A stretch of DNA of 64,000 nucleotides from Dyadobacter sp. 50-39 (GTDB lineage: Bacteria; Bacteroidota; Bacteroidia; Cytophagales; Spirosomataceae), in assembly GCA_001898145.1 (NCBI GenBank), contig MKSR01000047.1:124001-188000 (forward strand), read 5' to 3'. Made by a program: the position numbers and the translations under genes. Position 1 is the stretch's first letter. The number at the start of each line of letters is the position of its first letter. Positions 26,710 through 35,448 of this stretch are shown here, piece by piece. The notes beneath the pieces were generated by a model that was given only the letters and a program-made list of their open reading frames with translations, was not told the origin of the DNA and searched no databases.

Positions 26710-28209
26710 TCAATCCTGGCAAATTACGACCGCCTCCATGTTGAGATATCCGGCTATTTTCGCAATTGCACTTGCGTGGTGACCTACGCCGAGCGCAAAA
26801 TGGTGCGTTGGGCCTTCTTTCATCCAGCGTTGAAGGAAGGTGCGCACATCGGGCCGGAAGAACCCGCGGGTGTTGGTGTTGCCCGTAGGTGGTATCGGCC
26901 CTTCTACGGACTGCCCTTCTGCGATGACAAATTTGAATTTCCCGTCATAGGTTGAATTGATGCTCAGCATTGTAATAGGCCCCTCCTTGATCTTGAATTC
27001 GACACCTGCCCCAAAGCCGGGTTTGCCATGATACTTGGTCAGGCTGCGAAGTACTGGTTTCCCTTCTGCGATGGCTACATTATGCGGTCCATCATGTCCG
27101 ACCAAGACAAACCCTTCCCGGAAGTCAACCGGATGAAATTCTGCAAAACTGCCGCCGATGCCTAGACGCTCCATGATTAGCATCGCAAAGCAGGTCTTCA
27201 AATCGGATTCGCCACACATGGGAAAGCCCGCGCCGGTAAGCAGCGAATTGCCCACAATCAGGTTGGACATTACCGTCCGTGTTTCGCTGTTCTCGGGCCC
27301 CTCGTAGTAATAGGCCAGTCCGTCCAGCCGTTTGGCCTGCACGAACTTTTCGAGCGCTACGGTTACGCGTGCGGCGGTTTCCAGATCGCTGTCGCGAAGC
27401 TTTTCAGAAATCGGGTCCGAAACCGGATCAGGCGTATCGAAAAAATCCAGGATGCGCGCCTTCATATTCTCAATGTCAGAACGGGCTGCCTGCTGATATT
27501 GCGTGACGATCTCATGGGCCTCGCATTGAACGATGTGCGCACCGAAATGCGCTGTGAACATCGTTGAGTCCGAATGCATATCCAGCATCGCCTCGATGGG
27601 GTGGCCAATATGACCAATTCGTGAAGTGCGTACATCGTGCAGGACCGCGGCAATGCGGCAATACTCCTGGATCTGCGCATCCGCTTCCGGGTCGCCGTGC
27701 AGTGTTCCGATGATCATATCGGGCACCTTCTTGCCCATACGGGCAGCCACGCCTGCAAATTCGGGTAGCGAGCAGATATCATCGTTATAGAGCTGCATGT
27801 ACGTCGAAGCGCGCGTGTAATCCATCGCTTGGTCGGGTTGCAGTGCAACCAGCACGATCGGCACATTTAAATTGCGAATAATGGTGCCGAAGGTATTAGA
27901 AGTCGCATACGTTAGCATGTCGCAAAAAATCATGTCCAGATTCGCCGCATGAAGCTTCGGAACCAGCGCATAGGCTTTCTCTACATTGTCCACCAGCCCG
28001 AAGTCCACCAGTTCTGCCTGTGAGCTGCTACGGATCTTTTCGATGAAAATCTGTTGTTTGTCCAGCATATCGTCCAGCAGTCCATCGAACTGTTCCCAAT
28101 ATTTGAAGTAGCCAACGCCAAATACGCCGATCCTGGGCCTGGTAGGCTGGCGTTTGCGGATGATCGCCTCGTCCAGCTGATGATTTTCAATTGGTAATGT
28201 ATTTCCCAT
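26710..28209 (-). CDS. L-fucose/L-arabinose isomerase family protein
   Basis: A 499-aa cytoplasmic protein in the fucose/arabinose isomerase fold: N-terminal Rossmann-like domain (RIGVFGVGYFKYWEQFDGL), middle domain with HIGHPIEAMLDMHSD, and C-terminal metal-site region including CGESDLKTCFAMLIMERLG, LVGHDGPHNVA and GVGHHASAIAKIAG. The Glu and His residues in these motifs are at positions expected for metal ligands of L-arabinose isomerase. Exact sugar not decidable. It is co-oriented with a transporter upstream and the secreted protein 45 bp downstream. A 19-bp operator-like motif lies 38 bp before its ATG. Confidence 0.8.
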   Translation of the reverse strand: MGNTLPIENHQLDEAIIRKRQPTRPRIGVFGVGYFKYWEQFDGLLDDMLDKQQIFIEKIRSSSQAELVDFGLVDNVEKAYALVPKLHAANLDMIFCDMLTYATSNTFGTIIRNLNVPIVLVALQPDQAMDYTRASTYMQLYNDDICSLPEFAGVAARMGKKVPDMIIGTLHGDPEADAQIQEYCRIAAVLHDVRTSRIGHIGHPIEAMLDMHSDSTMFTAHFGAHIVQCEAHEIVTQYQQAARSDIENMKARILDFFDTPDPVSDPISEKLRDSDLETAARVTVALEKFVQAKRLDGLAYYYEGPENSETRTVMSNLIVGNSLLTGAGFPMCGESDLKTCFAMLIMERLGIGGSFAEFHPVDFREGFVLVGHDGPHNVAIAEGKPVLRSLTKYHGKPGFGAGVEFKIKEGPITMLSINSTYDGKFKFVIAEGQSVEGPIPPTGNTNTRGFFRPDVRTFLQRWMKEGPTHHFALGVGHHASAIAKIAGYLNMEAVVICQD

Positions 28210-28246
28210 GAGTCGGTTAAAAATTTATTCTTACAATTTTAAGTAT

Positions 28247-28265
28247 TTATATCTTAACGCACTAA
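28247..28265 (-). promoter_or_regulatory. Shared 19-bp operator-like site before the isomerase gene
   Basis: TTATATCTTAACGCACTAA occurs exactly here and at 29563-29581. Its core CTTA-N6-TAAG (minus strand) is an imperfect palindrome. A weak -7-like box (minus TTCTTTTG, 28281-28274) lies just upstream, so a bound protein would block early transcription. Confidence 0.6.
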
Positions 28266-28306
28266 GTTGTTTCCAAAAGAATTTTTCCTTGCCGAGTTGA
28301 CACCAA

Positions 28307-29563
28307 TCAGTTGTTCATACTGCTGGCGGCTGTCCGAACCGCTGTTTGAGCATGCGCCGTGAAGAGGGGGGCCAGTTTGGGTATCAGCAGGATGAAAATC
28401 AGGAAAGCAAACGGATAGAGCAATCCCGATGCGATCCAGAGAGGCTTGTAGGAGTATTCTGCGATGATTTTTCCGATCATTGGGTTCAGTATCAGACTTG
28501 ACAATGCTCCCGCGGTGCCCGACAGCCCTACGACGGTCGATGTGGCGCCAGAGCCGAAAACGTCCGAAATAGCGGTAATGTAGTTGGTAATCCAGCAGCC
28601 ATGGGCGAACATATAAAGCGTCATCAACCCGACAGAGACAGCCACCGATGAGGTGTATCCGGTAAGCGGGACTGCCATGGTCAATCCGGCAGCGCAGCCC
28701 ATGACAATCTTACGGGCGCGGGCGGTTTCAACGTTTCTTCTGATAAGGCCATCAGAGAAATAGCCGCCAAGAATATTGGACAACCCCAATGCAAGGAATG
28801 GAATCCAGAAAAGGCTGCCAATCTGCTCATAGGGCACCTGACGCACTTCACTGAGATATTTGGGGATCCAGAACATCATAAAGTACATCACCGGATCCAA
28901 CAGGAAACGCACGCAGATAAAGACCCACGTGGCCCGATACCGAAGAATGGTCGCCAGTGGCGTGCCGGTGGTCTGATCGGTGGGAGCTGTGAGCGTTTTT
29001 TGGGAGTGCCAGGGAAGAAGTAGCCAGATGATCACCCAGACAATGCCGATCAATCCGGGAATTACAAAGCCTGCTCTCCATCCGTAACTGCTTGATATCC
29101 ATATAGTCAGTGGAGGGGCGATCACTGCTCCGATGGCAGAGCCGCCGATAGCGATTCCATTGGCGAGTGCCCGTTCCTTTTGATCAAACCATTCGTATAC
29201 TGTTTTTGCAGCACCGGGGAAGCACGCCCCTTCACCCATGCCCAGAAAGAAGCGGAAGGTAAGCAGCTGAGGCAGGTTGCTCATCACGCCATGCAGCGCA
29301 TTGGCCACCGACCATAGTGCTACCGCGATACCGAGCCCTTTTTTTGCGCCGATCGTATCAATGAGCCTGCCGCCGACGGTAAACATCAGTGCATAGCTCA
29401 AAAGAAAACTGGTGTTCACCCAGCCATATTCCACATCTGAGAATCCAAATTCCTGCTGAATCCGGATTACGGCAATCGACAGCACCTGCCGGTCAAGGAA
29501 GCTAAGGCCGGTGGCGATAAACACCAGGAAAACAACAAACCATCGGAAGTAGTTTTTCTTCAT
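28307..29563 (-). CDS. MFS transporter, ACS (anion:cation symporter) type
   Basis: A 418-aa major facilitator with about 12 membrane helices. The start RWFVVFLVFIATGLSFLDRQVLSIAV and the loop GGRLIDTIGAKKGLG match the ACS family (hexuronate, glucarate and related acid-sugar carriers), as does FFLGMGEGACFPGAAKTVYEWF. It probably imports the sugar or sugar acid handled by the isomerase-family enzyme downstream (97 bp away). The ATG abuts the 19-bp shared motif, and a good minus-strand promoter lies at 29601-29594. Confidence 0.85.
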   Translation of the reverse strand: MKKNYFRWFVVFLVFIATGLSFLDRQVLSIAVIRIQQEFGFSDVEYGWVNTSFLLSYALMFTVGGRLIDTIGAKKGLGIAVALWSVANALHGVMSNLPQLLTFRFFLGMGEGACFPGAAKTVYEWFDQKERALANGIAIGGSAIGAVIAPPLTIWISSSYGWRAGFVIPGLIGIVWVIIWLLLPWHSQKTLTAPTDQTTGTPLATILRYRATWVFICVRFLLDPVMYFMMFWIPKYLSEVRQVPYEQIGSLFWIPFLALGLSNILGGYFSDGLIRRNVETARARKIVMGCAAGLTMAVPLTGYTSSVAVSVGLMTLYMFAHGCWITNYITAISDVFGSGATSTVVGLSGTAGALSSLILNPMIGKIIAEYSYKPLWIASGLLYPFAFLIFILLIPKLAPLFTAHAQTAVRTAASSMNN

Positions 29564-29624
29564 TATATCTTAACGCACTAACTTAAATTTTGTCAAAAAT
29601 AAACCGCCAAAATACCAAATGCAA
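29563..29624 (-). promoter_or_regulatory. Promoter and operator-like site of the MFS gene
   Basis: On the minus strand, a TTG at 29624-29622 is followed after 20 bp by TATTTTTG (29601-29594), fitting TAnnTTTG. Immediately downstream of the expected start of transcription is the second exact copy of TTATATCTTAACGCACTAA (29563-29581), overlapping the first base of the ATG. The position suits a repressor roadblock controlled by sugar. Confidence 0.6.
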
Positions 29625-29692
29625 GGCTTCGCCGGAATTTTTTCAGCCTGTCTGTCCGGAGGGGAAGCAGCCGCTTTCTGGCTATTAGTTTA

Positions 29693-30108
29693 GTGATCTG
29701 GCAGCATACCCTTGTGGATTGGCCGCAATGGCCGGCAGTTGGCTCGATGCCGCAGTTGCTCGCACTTTTTTACGCAGATCGGCCGGCATGGGACAATAAT
29801 ATTTTTTTTCATCTCTGGATTTTCTTGTCGAAAAGATTGGCAGAGGACATCGTCTGGGCATATCTGAGGCGCCGGTGGGAATCGATTATCCGGCCATGGA
29901 TGATTTTTGTCGTCGTTTGCGTGGCCACCCAGGTATTGCAACATTACCTTACACTAACCAGCGTATGGACACAAGCGAGTTGGTGAAATTGTCTTTGACT
30001 TTTGTGAACGGCGCGCTTTTTTTTGCCGGATACTGGTTTATCACCATGTCCGTTTTTTGGGGTCCAATGCTGGTAGGTTTAAGAAGGTACCGCCATCAAA
30101 TAGGCTGA
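29693..30108 (+). pseudogene. Probable frameshifted small membrane protein gene
   Basis: The first half reads in one frame from a GTG at 29693 (Trp-rich, with FHLWIFLSKRL and a helix WMIFVVVCVATQVLQHYL) to TGA at 29984-29986. The rest reads in the +2 frame (LVKLSLTFVNGALFFAGYWF, SVFWGPMLVGLRRYRHQIG) to TGA at 30106-30108. Each half gives a plausible membrane segment, and together about 137 residues with three helices. A single indel near 29960-29985 would join them. No family is recognised; either half alone could also be spurious. Confidence 0.4.
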
Positions 30109-30202
30109 GAGTTATCTTACTGGTATTCCTGGTGGCTTATGTTAATCTTTATTAGAATGGTTTACATCAAATAATTCCAAGGCTTTCATGGTTTACGACT
30201 TT

Positions 30203-30210
30203 TATATTTG
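30203..30210 (+). promoter_or_regulatory. -7 promoter box
   Basis: TATATTTG fits the Bacteroidota -7 consensus exactly and lies 42 bp before the ATG of the 57-aa ORF at 30253. It suggests that something in 30215-30463 is transcribed. Confidence 0.5.
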
Positions 30211-30252
30211 GCTGAGCCTTCGGTTCGCATTTCATTTAAAAAGGGCCATTTG

Positions 30253-30426
30253 ATGATAATTTTGAAGTTTTGTTTATACCAGATGGCTCCGTCAATGGTC
30301 ACCGTCCAGGTGACCTGGTTTGCTTTGATTATGGTGATAACCTACTATCTGACAAAATGGATGGGAAAATCTTCCTGGCGGTGGGTCATCGGCGGGATCA
30401 AGCCTGCCTCGCCCACCAGGGCTTGA
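30253..30426 (+). CDS. Candidate small Trp-rich membrane protein, 57 aa
   Basis: ATG at 30253 to TGA at 30424-30426. It has one membrane helix (VTVQVTWFALIMVITYYL) followed by a basic, Trp-rich tail (KWMGKSSWRWVIGG). It is preceded by a good promoter box and convergent with the UbiA-like gene. A competing frame over the same bases (to 30467) gives a soluble sequence and lacks a good start. No homologue is recognised. Confidence 0.4.
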   Translation: MIILKFCLYQMAPSMVTVQVTWFALIMVITYYLTKWMGKSSWRWVIGGIKPASPTRA

Positions 30427-30463
30427 CCGGTTGCGCGGCGAAACCACAGCTTTGGGCAGAGAG

Positions 30464-31435
30464 CTAAACCTGATACTTAGACGGCCGCTTGTGAAGCGAC
30501 CATTCGAATAGGGCATAGAACGCTAACGCAGGCCAATGCCAAGCGGGCTGAAAATGCAGGGTCATCGCAATGTGCAATAAAATAAAACCTCTGACTGTGG
30601 AAACGATGGGCACCAGAGCGCCGTGCTCATTTTTCTGCTTCGTTAAGTGGCCTGCGACTTGTCCGAAAACCATTATCAGGGTTGCGGCTGCGCCAAAAAG
30701 TATTGTCCAAAGGCCCGTTTCTTTGAGCCTCCAAAATACTACCAGCGTGATCAAGGCGAAAGCATCCCCCACCAGCATGGTCCTGTTCCAACCAAAGACG
30801 ACGGGAAAGGTTTTGTAACCCGTGGCTTTGTCCGCCTCAATATCTTTTAAATACCCGATCAAGACGAAGTTTGCATAGCCAAAAAAGGTGATCAAAATGT
30901 AACCATAGCCGTAGGTGGGGAATTCCCAGTCAGTTTGGGGTTGCGAGACAAAATAGCCCATTACCGGTAACAATAGCACAATCCACGCATTGTAAAAGGG
31001 GCCGCCAAACCAAAGGTGCTTTTTGACCAGCGAATATGTGGACAGGCCAAACACCGAGGCAATGCTGAGCCAGAAACTCAGCGGGTGCAGCCAGCAGATG
31101 AGCAGACCGGAGAGCAGCAGGCCCGAAACGCTGATAAACATGACCGAACCGATGGATATGATTTCCCGGGAGAGTGGTCGATAGGGTGCCGAAAGCTTAT
31201 CGGTGTCGGTCTGGAAACAGTCGGTAAGCGCCTGACCGAAACCGTAGCCGAGAAAAAACGGAACAAAAGCAAGCCAGCACTTCCACTCCGGAGTCACTGA
31301 GGTTTTGCCCATGGCGATTCCCATTGCGCCTGCCGCCCCTGATACAAACAGCAGGTAGGGGCGCATCTGCACAGAGTATGCAACCCAAAACGAGCCGGAA
31401 TAAAGAGGATGATACTTTTTGACGGGGTATTTCAT
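30464..31435 (-). CDS. UbiA family prenyltransferase
   Basis: A 323-aa integral membrane protein with about eight to nine helices. The first aspartate-rich motif is QALTDCFQTDTDKLSAPYRPL (residues about 68-88; Asp-rich though the usual leading Asn is replaced) and the second is YLKDIEADKATGYKT (DxxxDK). These coordinate Mg-prenyl diphosphate in UbiA enzymes. The acceptor could be an aromatic, or a glycerol-phosphate as in archaeal-type lipid synthases. It is the last gene of a five-gene minus-strand operon, nine bases after the lipid-kinase gene, so a lipid acceptor is plausible. Confidence 0.8.
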   Translation of the reverse strand: MKYPVKKYHPLYSGSFWVAYSVQMRPYLLFVSGAAGAMGIAMGKTSVTPEWKCWLAFVPFFLGYGFGQALTDCFQTDTDKLSAPYRPLSREIISIGSVMFISVSGLLLSGLLICWLHPLSFWLSIASVFGLSTYSLVKKHLWFGGPFYNAWIVLLLPVMGYFVSQPQTDWEFPTYGYGYILITFFGYANFVLIGYLKDIEADKATGYKTFPVVFGWNRTMLVGDAFALITLVVFWRLKETGLWTILFGAAATLIMVFGQVAGHLTKQKNEHGALVPIVSTVRGFILLHIAMTLHFQPAWHWPALAFYALFEWSLHKRPSKYQV

Positions 31436-31444
31436 TTTTGCTAA

Positions 31445-32389
31445 TCAGGCATTGAGCAATTGGATAGCTTGGGGTAAAACTGAAACCCTGATATCGGTTG
31501 ACTCGGCTGTCTCTCCATCGCACTCAAAGATTATCGGTGTGGCAGAGCAGATTTGGAATTGATCAACCAGGGTGGAAATCCTTCTAGGGCCTGTATGGAA
31601 CTTTCCTTTTTCCAATGACATCAGCGTGCGCACCAGCTCCCACGTGCTCATGTTCGCACAAATATTTAGCCCAAGCACGCCGTCGTCGGGTAAAATGTTC
31701 TGCTGGTAGTGAAAGCTGCCGGAAACATAGGGAACTTTTAGTAGGTTGATATTGGAAAGACCAATCAGGAGCTCTGTACCGTTAAAATGAACTCGGACAG
31801 CTTTGTTGCGATAGGAAAGGATCGTTTTTAAGGCGGTATAGGTGATCGCCGCCTGGGTATTGATTTGCTTGATCCGCGTGAGAACTTTCCCAGGATTGTT
31901 AAAATGCCAGTTGCCCTCCGCTGTCACGCCCATGCTGGCATTGATGATGAAGTATCTTTTTTGATTGATATGGGCCTGGTCAATATAATTGATTTCACCC
32001 GCGTCTTGCAGTGTGATTGAATCTGTACGGATTCGGACTGGGATGTTTCCTACAAAGCTTCGGAACGGCTTTAAAAAGTCATTGCTGGACCCGAGCCCGA
32101 TCGCACCCAGACGATGCTTATCCGGCTCATTTCGTTCTAAAAGCATGTTGGCTATTTGATGGATGCTGCCATCTCCGCCCGCTGAAATGATACAGCTCTG
32201 TTGGTCAGTACTTAAAATTGGGTGTAGTTGAACGGCAAGATCGGCTATGCTTTCCGTAACCATCTCTTTTGCCAAAGGTAGTTGACCGATCACCTGGCTG
32301 CGGATGCTTTTCCATCTCATCCACCCTTTCCCCTGATGGCAATGCGGATTGATAACGATAAATGTCGGTTTGTTCTCAGTTACAGGCAC
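31445..32389 (-). CDS. Diacylglycerol kinase family lipid kinase
   Basis: A 314-aa protein with the DAGK catalytic fold: TFIVINPHCHQGKG at the start, the nucleotide loop SAGGDGSIHQIANML (GGDG motif) and GAIGLGSSNDFLKPF, then a C-terminal beta-sandwich with NASMGVTAEGN and DDGVLGL. Such enzymes phosphorylate diacylglycerol, sphingoid bases or related lipids. The start is a GTG at 32389, which overlaps the GNAT-like gene by ten bases; the frame is open further upstream but only within that gene. It belongs to the five-gene lipid-like operon. Confidence 0.8.
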   Translation of the reverse strand: MPVTENKPTFIVINPHCHQGKGWMRWKSIRSQVIGQLPLAKEMVTESIADLAVQLHPILSTDQQSCIISAGGDGSIHQIANMLLERNEPDKHRLGAIGLGSSNDFLKPFRSFVGNIPVRIRTDSITLQDAGEINYIDQAHINQKRYFIINASMGVTAEGNWHFNNPGKVLTRIKQINTQAAITYTALKTILSYRNKAVRVHFNGTELLIGLSNINLLKVPYVSGSFHYQQNILPDDGVLGLNICANMSTWELVRTLMSLEKGKFHTGPRRISTLVDQFQICSATPIIFECDGETAESTDIRVSVLPQAIQLLNA

Positions 32390-33327
32390 CTGGCGTCGAT
32401 GTTTACGCAATCGTTGTTGGTTAAATTGAAATCGCTCACAAGGCAATAGTCGTAGCTGTTGACAGCAATGCTTTTGAGCGAGTGAAAAATTGCGTCTCCC
32501 TTCTTGCAACATACCAGCAAATGGCTTATGCCCCTTTTTTGAAGGTCATGTAAAACCTCATTGATGCCTTCCAGGTTGTGGGGCGCGTGATTATACAGGA
32601 CTGAGAAGGAGATGGTATCTCCTTCCCCGGGCAACTTTCCATATTTGGCACGAAAGCATTTTTTTAGCAGCCGCAGACCAAATTTATACGCAGGTGCAAC
32701 GCTGCTGATTTTTACGCGATACATCTTAAAGGAATGAAAATGGCCCAAGCCGCTTTCAAATAGCGTATAGTATGTGCCAGGTACATCCTGCTGGTCGAAC
32801 AATCGTACCCCAAATTTTGGATGGTTTTGTCTGGATATAGGCGCGTTTCTCATCCTTGCCGATGCCGGTATAGTAAGGTAGGTAAAATCATATATCCAGG
32901 TTGCTGAAAAGGCACGCGAGATCATTTTTAATACGGGTATGTTGCTGGATTTGGCTGTCATGTAGTTTTTGGTAAGTCCATTTGGCTCAAAAAACTGCCC
33001 GTGCATTTGCTGGGCCAGCTTTGTTCCCAATCCCATTTTTCTTCGATTTAAAGCGATTTTCGCATCGAATCCAAAACCCGCCTGCATGCAGTTACCGTTG
33101 ACCTCAATGGTAGTTTGAGCGCCGATCGCAGTGCCAGCAATGTGCTGCTGCGGATCGGTCGCTAGTAGCGCCTGAAAGTTAGTGAAGACGATAGCCCGGC
33201 TCAGAAAGTGGTCTTTGACGATTTCGAGCTTGATAGAGCCACCCTGCACAATGCCCTTTTCAAAAAGCAAAAGAGGTTGATTGAGCGCTTCCGAGTAGGG
33301 AACGATGCGATAGTCCTTATTGGTCAT
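32380..33327 (-). CDS. GNAT-like acetyltransferase family protein
   Basis: A 315-aa protein. The first 130 residues suggest a GNAT N-acyltransferase fold: strands ending in FGFDAKIALNRRKMGLGTKLAQQMHG, with an R-K-M-G-L-G-T stretch in place of the acetyl-CoA loop Q/RxxGxG/A. The C-terminal ~100 residues form a second domain (SFSVLYNHAPHNLEGINEVLHDLQKRGISHLLVCC) that may be a second GNAT-like unit. Its ATG overlaps the stop of the BtaA-like gene (ATGA). Donor and acceptor are unknown; an amine on the lipid head group is a natural guess. Confidence 0.6.
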   Translation of the reverse strand: MTNKDYRIVPYSEALNQPLLLFEKGIVQGGSIKLEIVKDHFLSRAIVFTNFQALLATDPQQHIAGTAIGAQTTIEVNGNCMQAGFGFDAKIALNRRKMGLGTKLAQQMHGQFFEPNGLTKNYMTAKSSNIPVLKMISRAFSATWIYDFTYLTIPASARMRNAPISRQNHPKFGVRLFDQQDVPGTYYTLFESGLGHFHSFKMYRVKISSVAPAYKFGLRLLKKCFRAKYGKLPGEGDTISFSVLYNHAPHNLEGINEVLHDLQKRGISHLLVCCKKGDAIFHSLKSIAVNSYDYCLVSDFNLTNNDCVNIDARCL

Positions 33328-34415
33328 GGCTGGTGCGCGGAAGCAAATACCTGGTACATTCCTGTACTTTCATCGGCCGTATGTTCGTCCAGTTGCTTTA
33401 TGCCCAAAACCTGGCAGAAGCTGTTTTTGTCGGCGCGATTACGTAAAAATGTACGCCACACAATCGTGTGGCGCTGGGATTGCAATAGGGCTGACACATC
33501 TCGAAGATAGTCTGTATTTTCAAAGCTGAGCATATCTGATAACGAATAAAAAACGGGCGTTGAGAAGTGGTCCTTATAAGTTTGTACAAAGCTCAACAGG
33601 TCATGGGTATGGTAGTGAACCGCTAGCCTTGAAGAGGAGAGTCGCGATTTCGCCTTTTCCAGTACGTGGTTTTGCAATGATGGCGGAGTGTCTGTCTGCC
33701 TCATTTCACTTAAATGCCCGTTAAATATCAGGTGAAACATAAAACTGCTATGCGCCTTTCCGTTGCCGATCATTTCGTCCAGCGCGGAAGGGATGTAAGA
33801 AACCGTCGCATCCTGGCTGATAAATGCGGCGTCTTCATTACCCCAAAGCCGGTATATGAAGCGCATCGAAAAAACGCCGAGCAGTAATTTCCACCGTTTT
33901 TGGGGAAAGCTTTTTGGGATTCCCTTCTCAGTGAGGGTTCCTCGAAAGTTTCTTCCCAGAAATAAGTTTAAAAACGGACGTATCCGGCGGAGAAATTTTT
34001 CAAAATGCCCTGTGTGGACAACCCCTAGGCGGATTGATGCGATGTGATGCATCCAGTAGCGTTTGCAACATGCCGACAGCTCCCCCTGAATTTGACCAAA
34101 CCAATTCTCTCTCTGACGCGGCGCGGCAGGATTGTGCCCGCAAAACATCAGATAGTCTTCCACGCTGAGCACCTTCAATGCGGCCAGTTTTAACTGCAAA
34201 AGAAACAATGCGTCTTCATTCGCGTCAACGGCATGGATTTCACTGACGGCGTCATTATCCAGCAAAGCGATCACCCTTTCACCGCTGCCTGCTACTGCGA
34301 CAATGGTTTTGCTACCGGCTGCGTGCAGAACATCCCTTTCGATGCGGTTATCTTCGTTGACGTGGGAATAATATAGCATATCGGTTGCTGTAACGCCGTT
34401 ATAAGCCCGGATCAT
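33324..34415 (-). CDS. BtaA-like DUF3419 aminocarboxypropyl transferase
   Basis: A 363-aa protein of the DUF3419/BtaA family. The family pattern is present: DMLYYSHVNEDNRIERDVL, the SAM site VAVAGSGERVIALL, EIHAVDANEDALFLLQLKLAAL and a later NEDAAFISQDATVSYIPSALDEMI. In betaine-lipid synthesis BtaA moves the 3-amino-3-carboxypropyl group of SAM to diacylglycerol. No BtaB-like N-methyltransferase is near, so a different product is likely. It overlaps the ThiL-like gene by 17 bp and the GNAT-like gene by 4 bp. Confidence 0.75.
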   Translation of the reverse strand: MIRAYNGVTATDMLYYSHVNEDNRIERDVLHAAGSKTIVAVAGSGERVIALLDNDAVSEIHAVDANEDALFLLQLKLAALKVLSVEDYLMFCGHNPAAPRQRENWFGQIQGELSACCKRYWMHHIASIRLGVVHTGHFEKFLRRIRPFLNLFLGRNFRGTLTEKGIPKSFPQKRWKLLLGVFSMRFIYRLWGNEDAAFISQDATVSYIPSALDEMIGNGKAHSSFMFHLIFNGHLSEMRQTDTPPSLQNHVLEKAKSRLSSSRLAVHYHTHDLLSFVQTYKDHFSTPVFYSLSDMLSFENTDYLRDVSALLQSQRHTIVWRTFLRNRADKNSFCQVLGIKQLDEHTADESTGMYQVFASAHQP

Positions 34416-35448
34416 TTGTCCAATCTTGCTGCTGCTGCATCAATGCCCTCAGATAAGCGGCAATATCACCACCGGATTCATAGAACAGATTGGCAATCGT
34501 TGAAGGATGGCACCGGATAGCTGTGTGGCCAGAGGTAAACTCGAGCTGTATCTCAGAGCAAACGCTTCCCAGGTAAAGCGGTTCCCAGTTTGCTGATTGA
34601 CATGACTTCTCGAAGGCAATTCGCTTCTTCTGCGGAACAGTAAACAGCAGTTCGTACTCTCCATGCGGCCCTGCCAGAAGCATCCATTCAGGCAACTCGG
34701 CCTGCCGGTGCACTAGCAGTGCATCGGCAGACAATACATTGATTAAAGGCGTTTGCAGACAGAATCCGATCTGGTTGACCTCTGACAGAACGGCAAGCGC
34801 AGCAAAAAGCCCGTCGCTTGTATCGATACATACATTGGCGTGCTCGCCGATCAAATCCATTTCTTTCAGGCGGGCTGTCGGAAGGAATTGGACTTCCAGC
34901 GAGCGGTCAAAGAAGCGTGAGTAGCCAAAAGCATTGCCGGTACCGAGCTTTGCAGTGGTATAGAGCGCATCTCCAGGGTTTGCTCCGGTGCGTAACAGCG
35001 GCTCACCGGTTTTGATATGGGCAAAAGCAGTGACACTTACAGAAACAGTATCAGAGGAATTCGTATCACCGCCGAGCACATAGATCTGGTAGCAATCGCA
35101 GGCCTCGTTGACGCCCCGCTGAAATTCCAGTATCCAGTCCTGATTTTGATGCATTGGCAATTGCAGCGATAGCAAAATGCCTTCGGGAACCGCGCCCACA
35201 GCGGCAATATCGCTTATCGGAGCGGTTACCGACATCCAGCCGATCAGATAGGGGCTCTCATAGAGACCGGTCTTGATCTCCTCGTGAATGCCGTCGGTTT
35301 TCAGTACCAGGTATTGGCCGTTGTAGCGAAGTATTTCCGCGTCGGCTTGCATCAATTGATTGAGCTGGTTCGGATGCCTGGCAAACCTGCCGGCGATGTT
35401 GCGGATAAAGCCAGCTTCCTTATGGGTGTTTGTTACCATATCGATCAT
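34399..35448 (-). CDS. PurM/ThiL-like (AIR synthase-related) kinase
   Basis: A 349-aa protein of the AIR-synthase superfamily. The N-terminal half has LVLKTDGIHEEI, APISDIAAVGAVPEGILLSLQLP and YVLGGDTNSSDTVSVSVTAFA, the ThiL-style ATP/Mg site; the C-terminal half has CIDTSDGLFAALAVLSE and LLAGPHGEYELLFTV. ThiL phosphorylates thiamine phosphate, but no thiamine genes are near. The operon context (BtaA-like, lipid kinase, prenyltransferase) suggests it phosphorylates a carboxyl or other group of a lipid intermediate. It is the first gene of the coupled five-gene set; a second ATG at 35439 is possible. Confidence 0.75.
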   Translation of the reverse strand: MIDMVTNTHKEAGFIRNIAGRFARHPNQLNQLMQADAEILRYNGQYLVLKTDGIHEEIKTGLYESPYLIGWMSVTAPISDIAAVGAVPEGILLSLQLPMHQNQDWILEFQRGVNEACDCYQIYVLGGDTNSSDTVSVSVTAFAHIKTGEPLLRTGANPGDALYTTAKLGTGNAFGYSRFFDRSLEVQFLPTARLKEMDLIGEHANVCIDTSDGLFAALAVLSEVNQIGFCLQTPLINVLSADALLVHRQAELPEWMLLAGPHGEYELLFTVPQKKRIAFEKSCQSANWEPLYLGSVCSEIQLEFTSGHTAIRCHPSTIANLFYESGGDIAAYLRALMQQQQDWTNDPGL

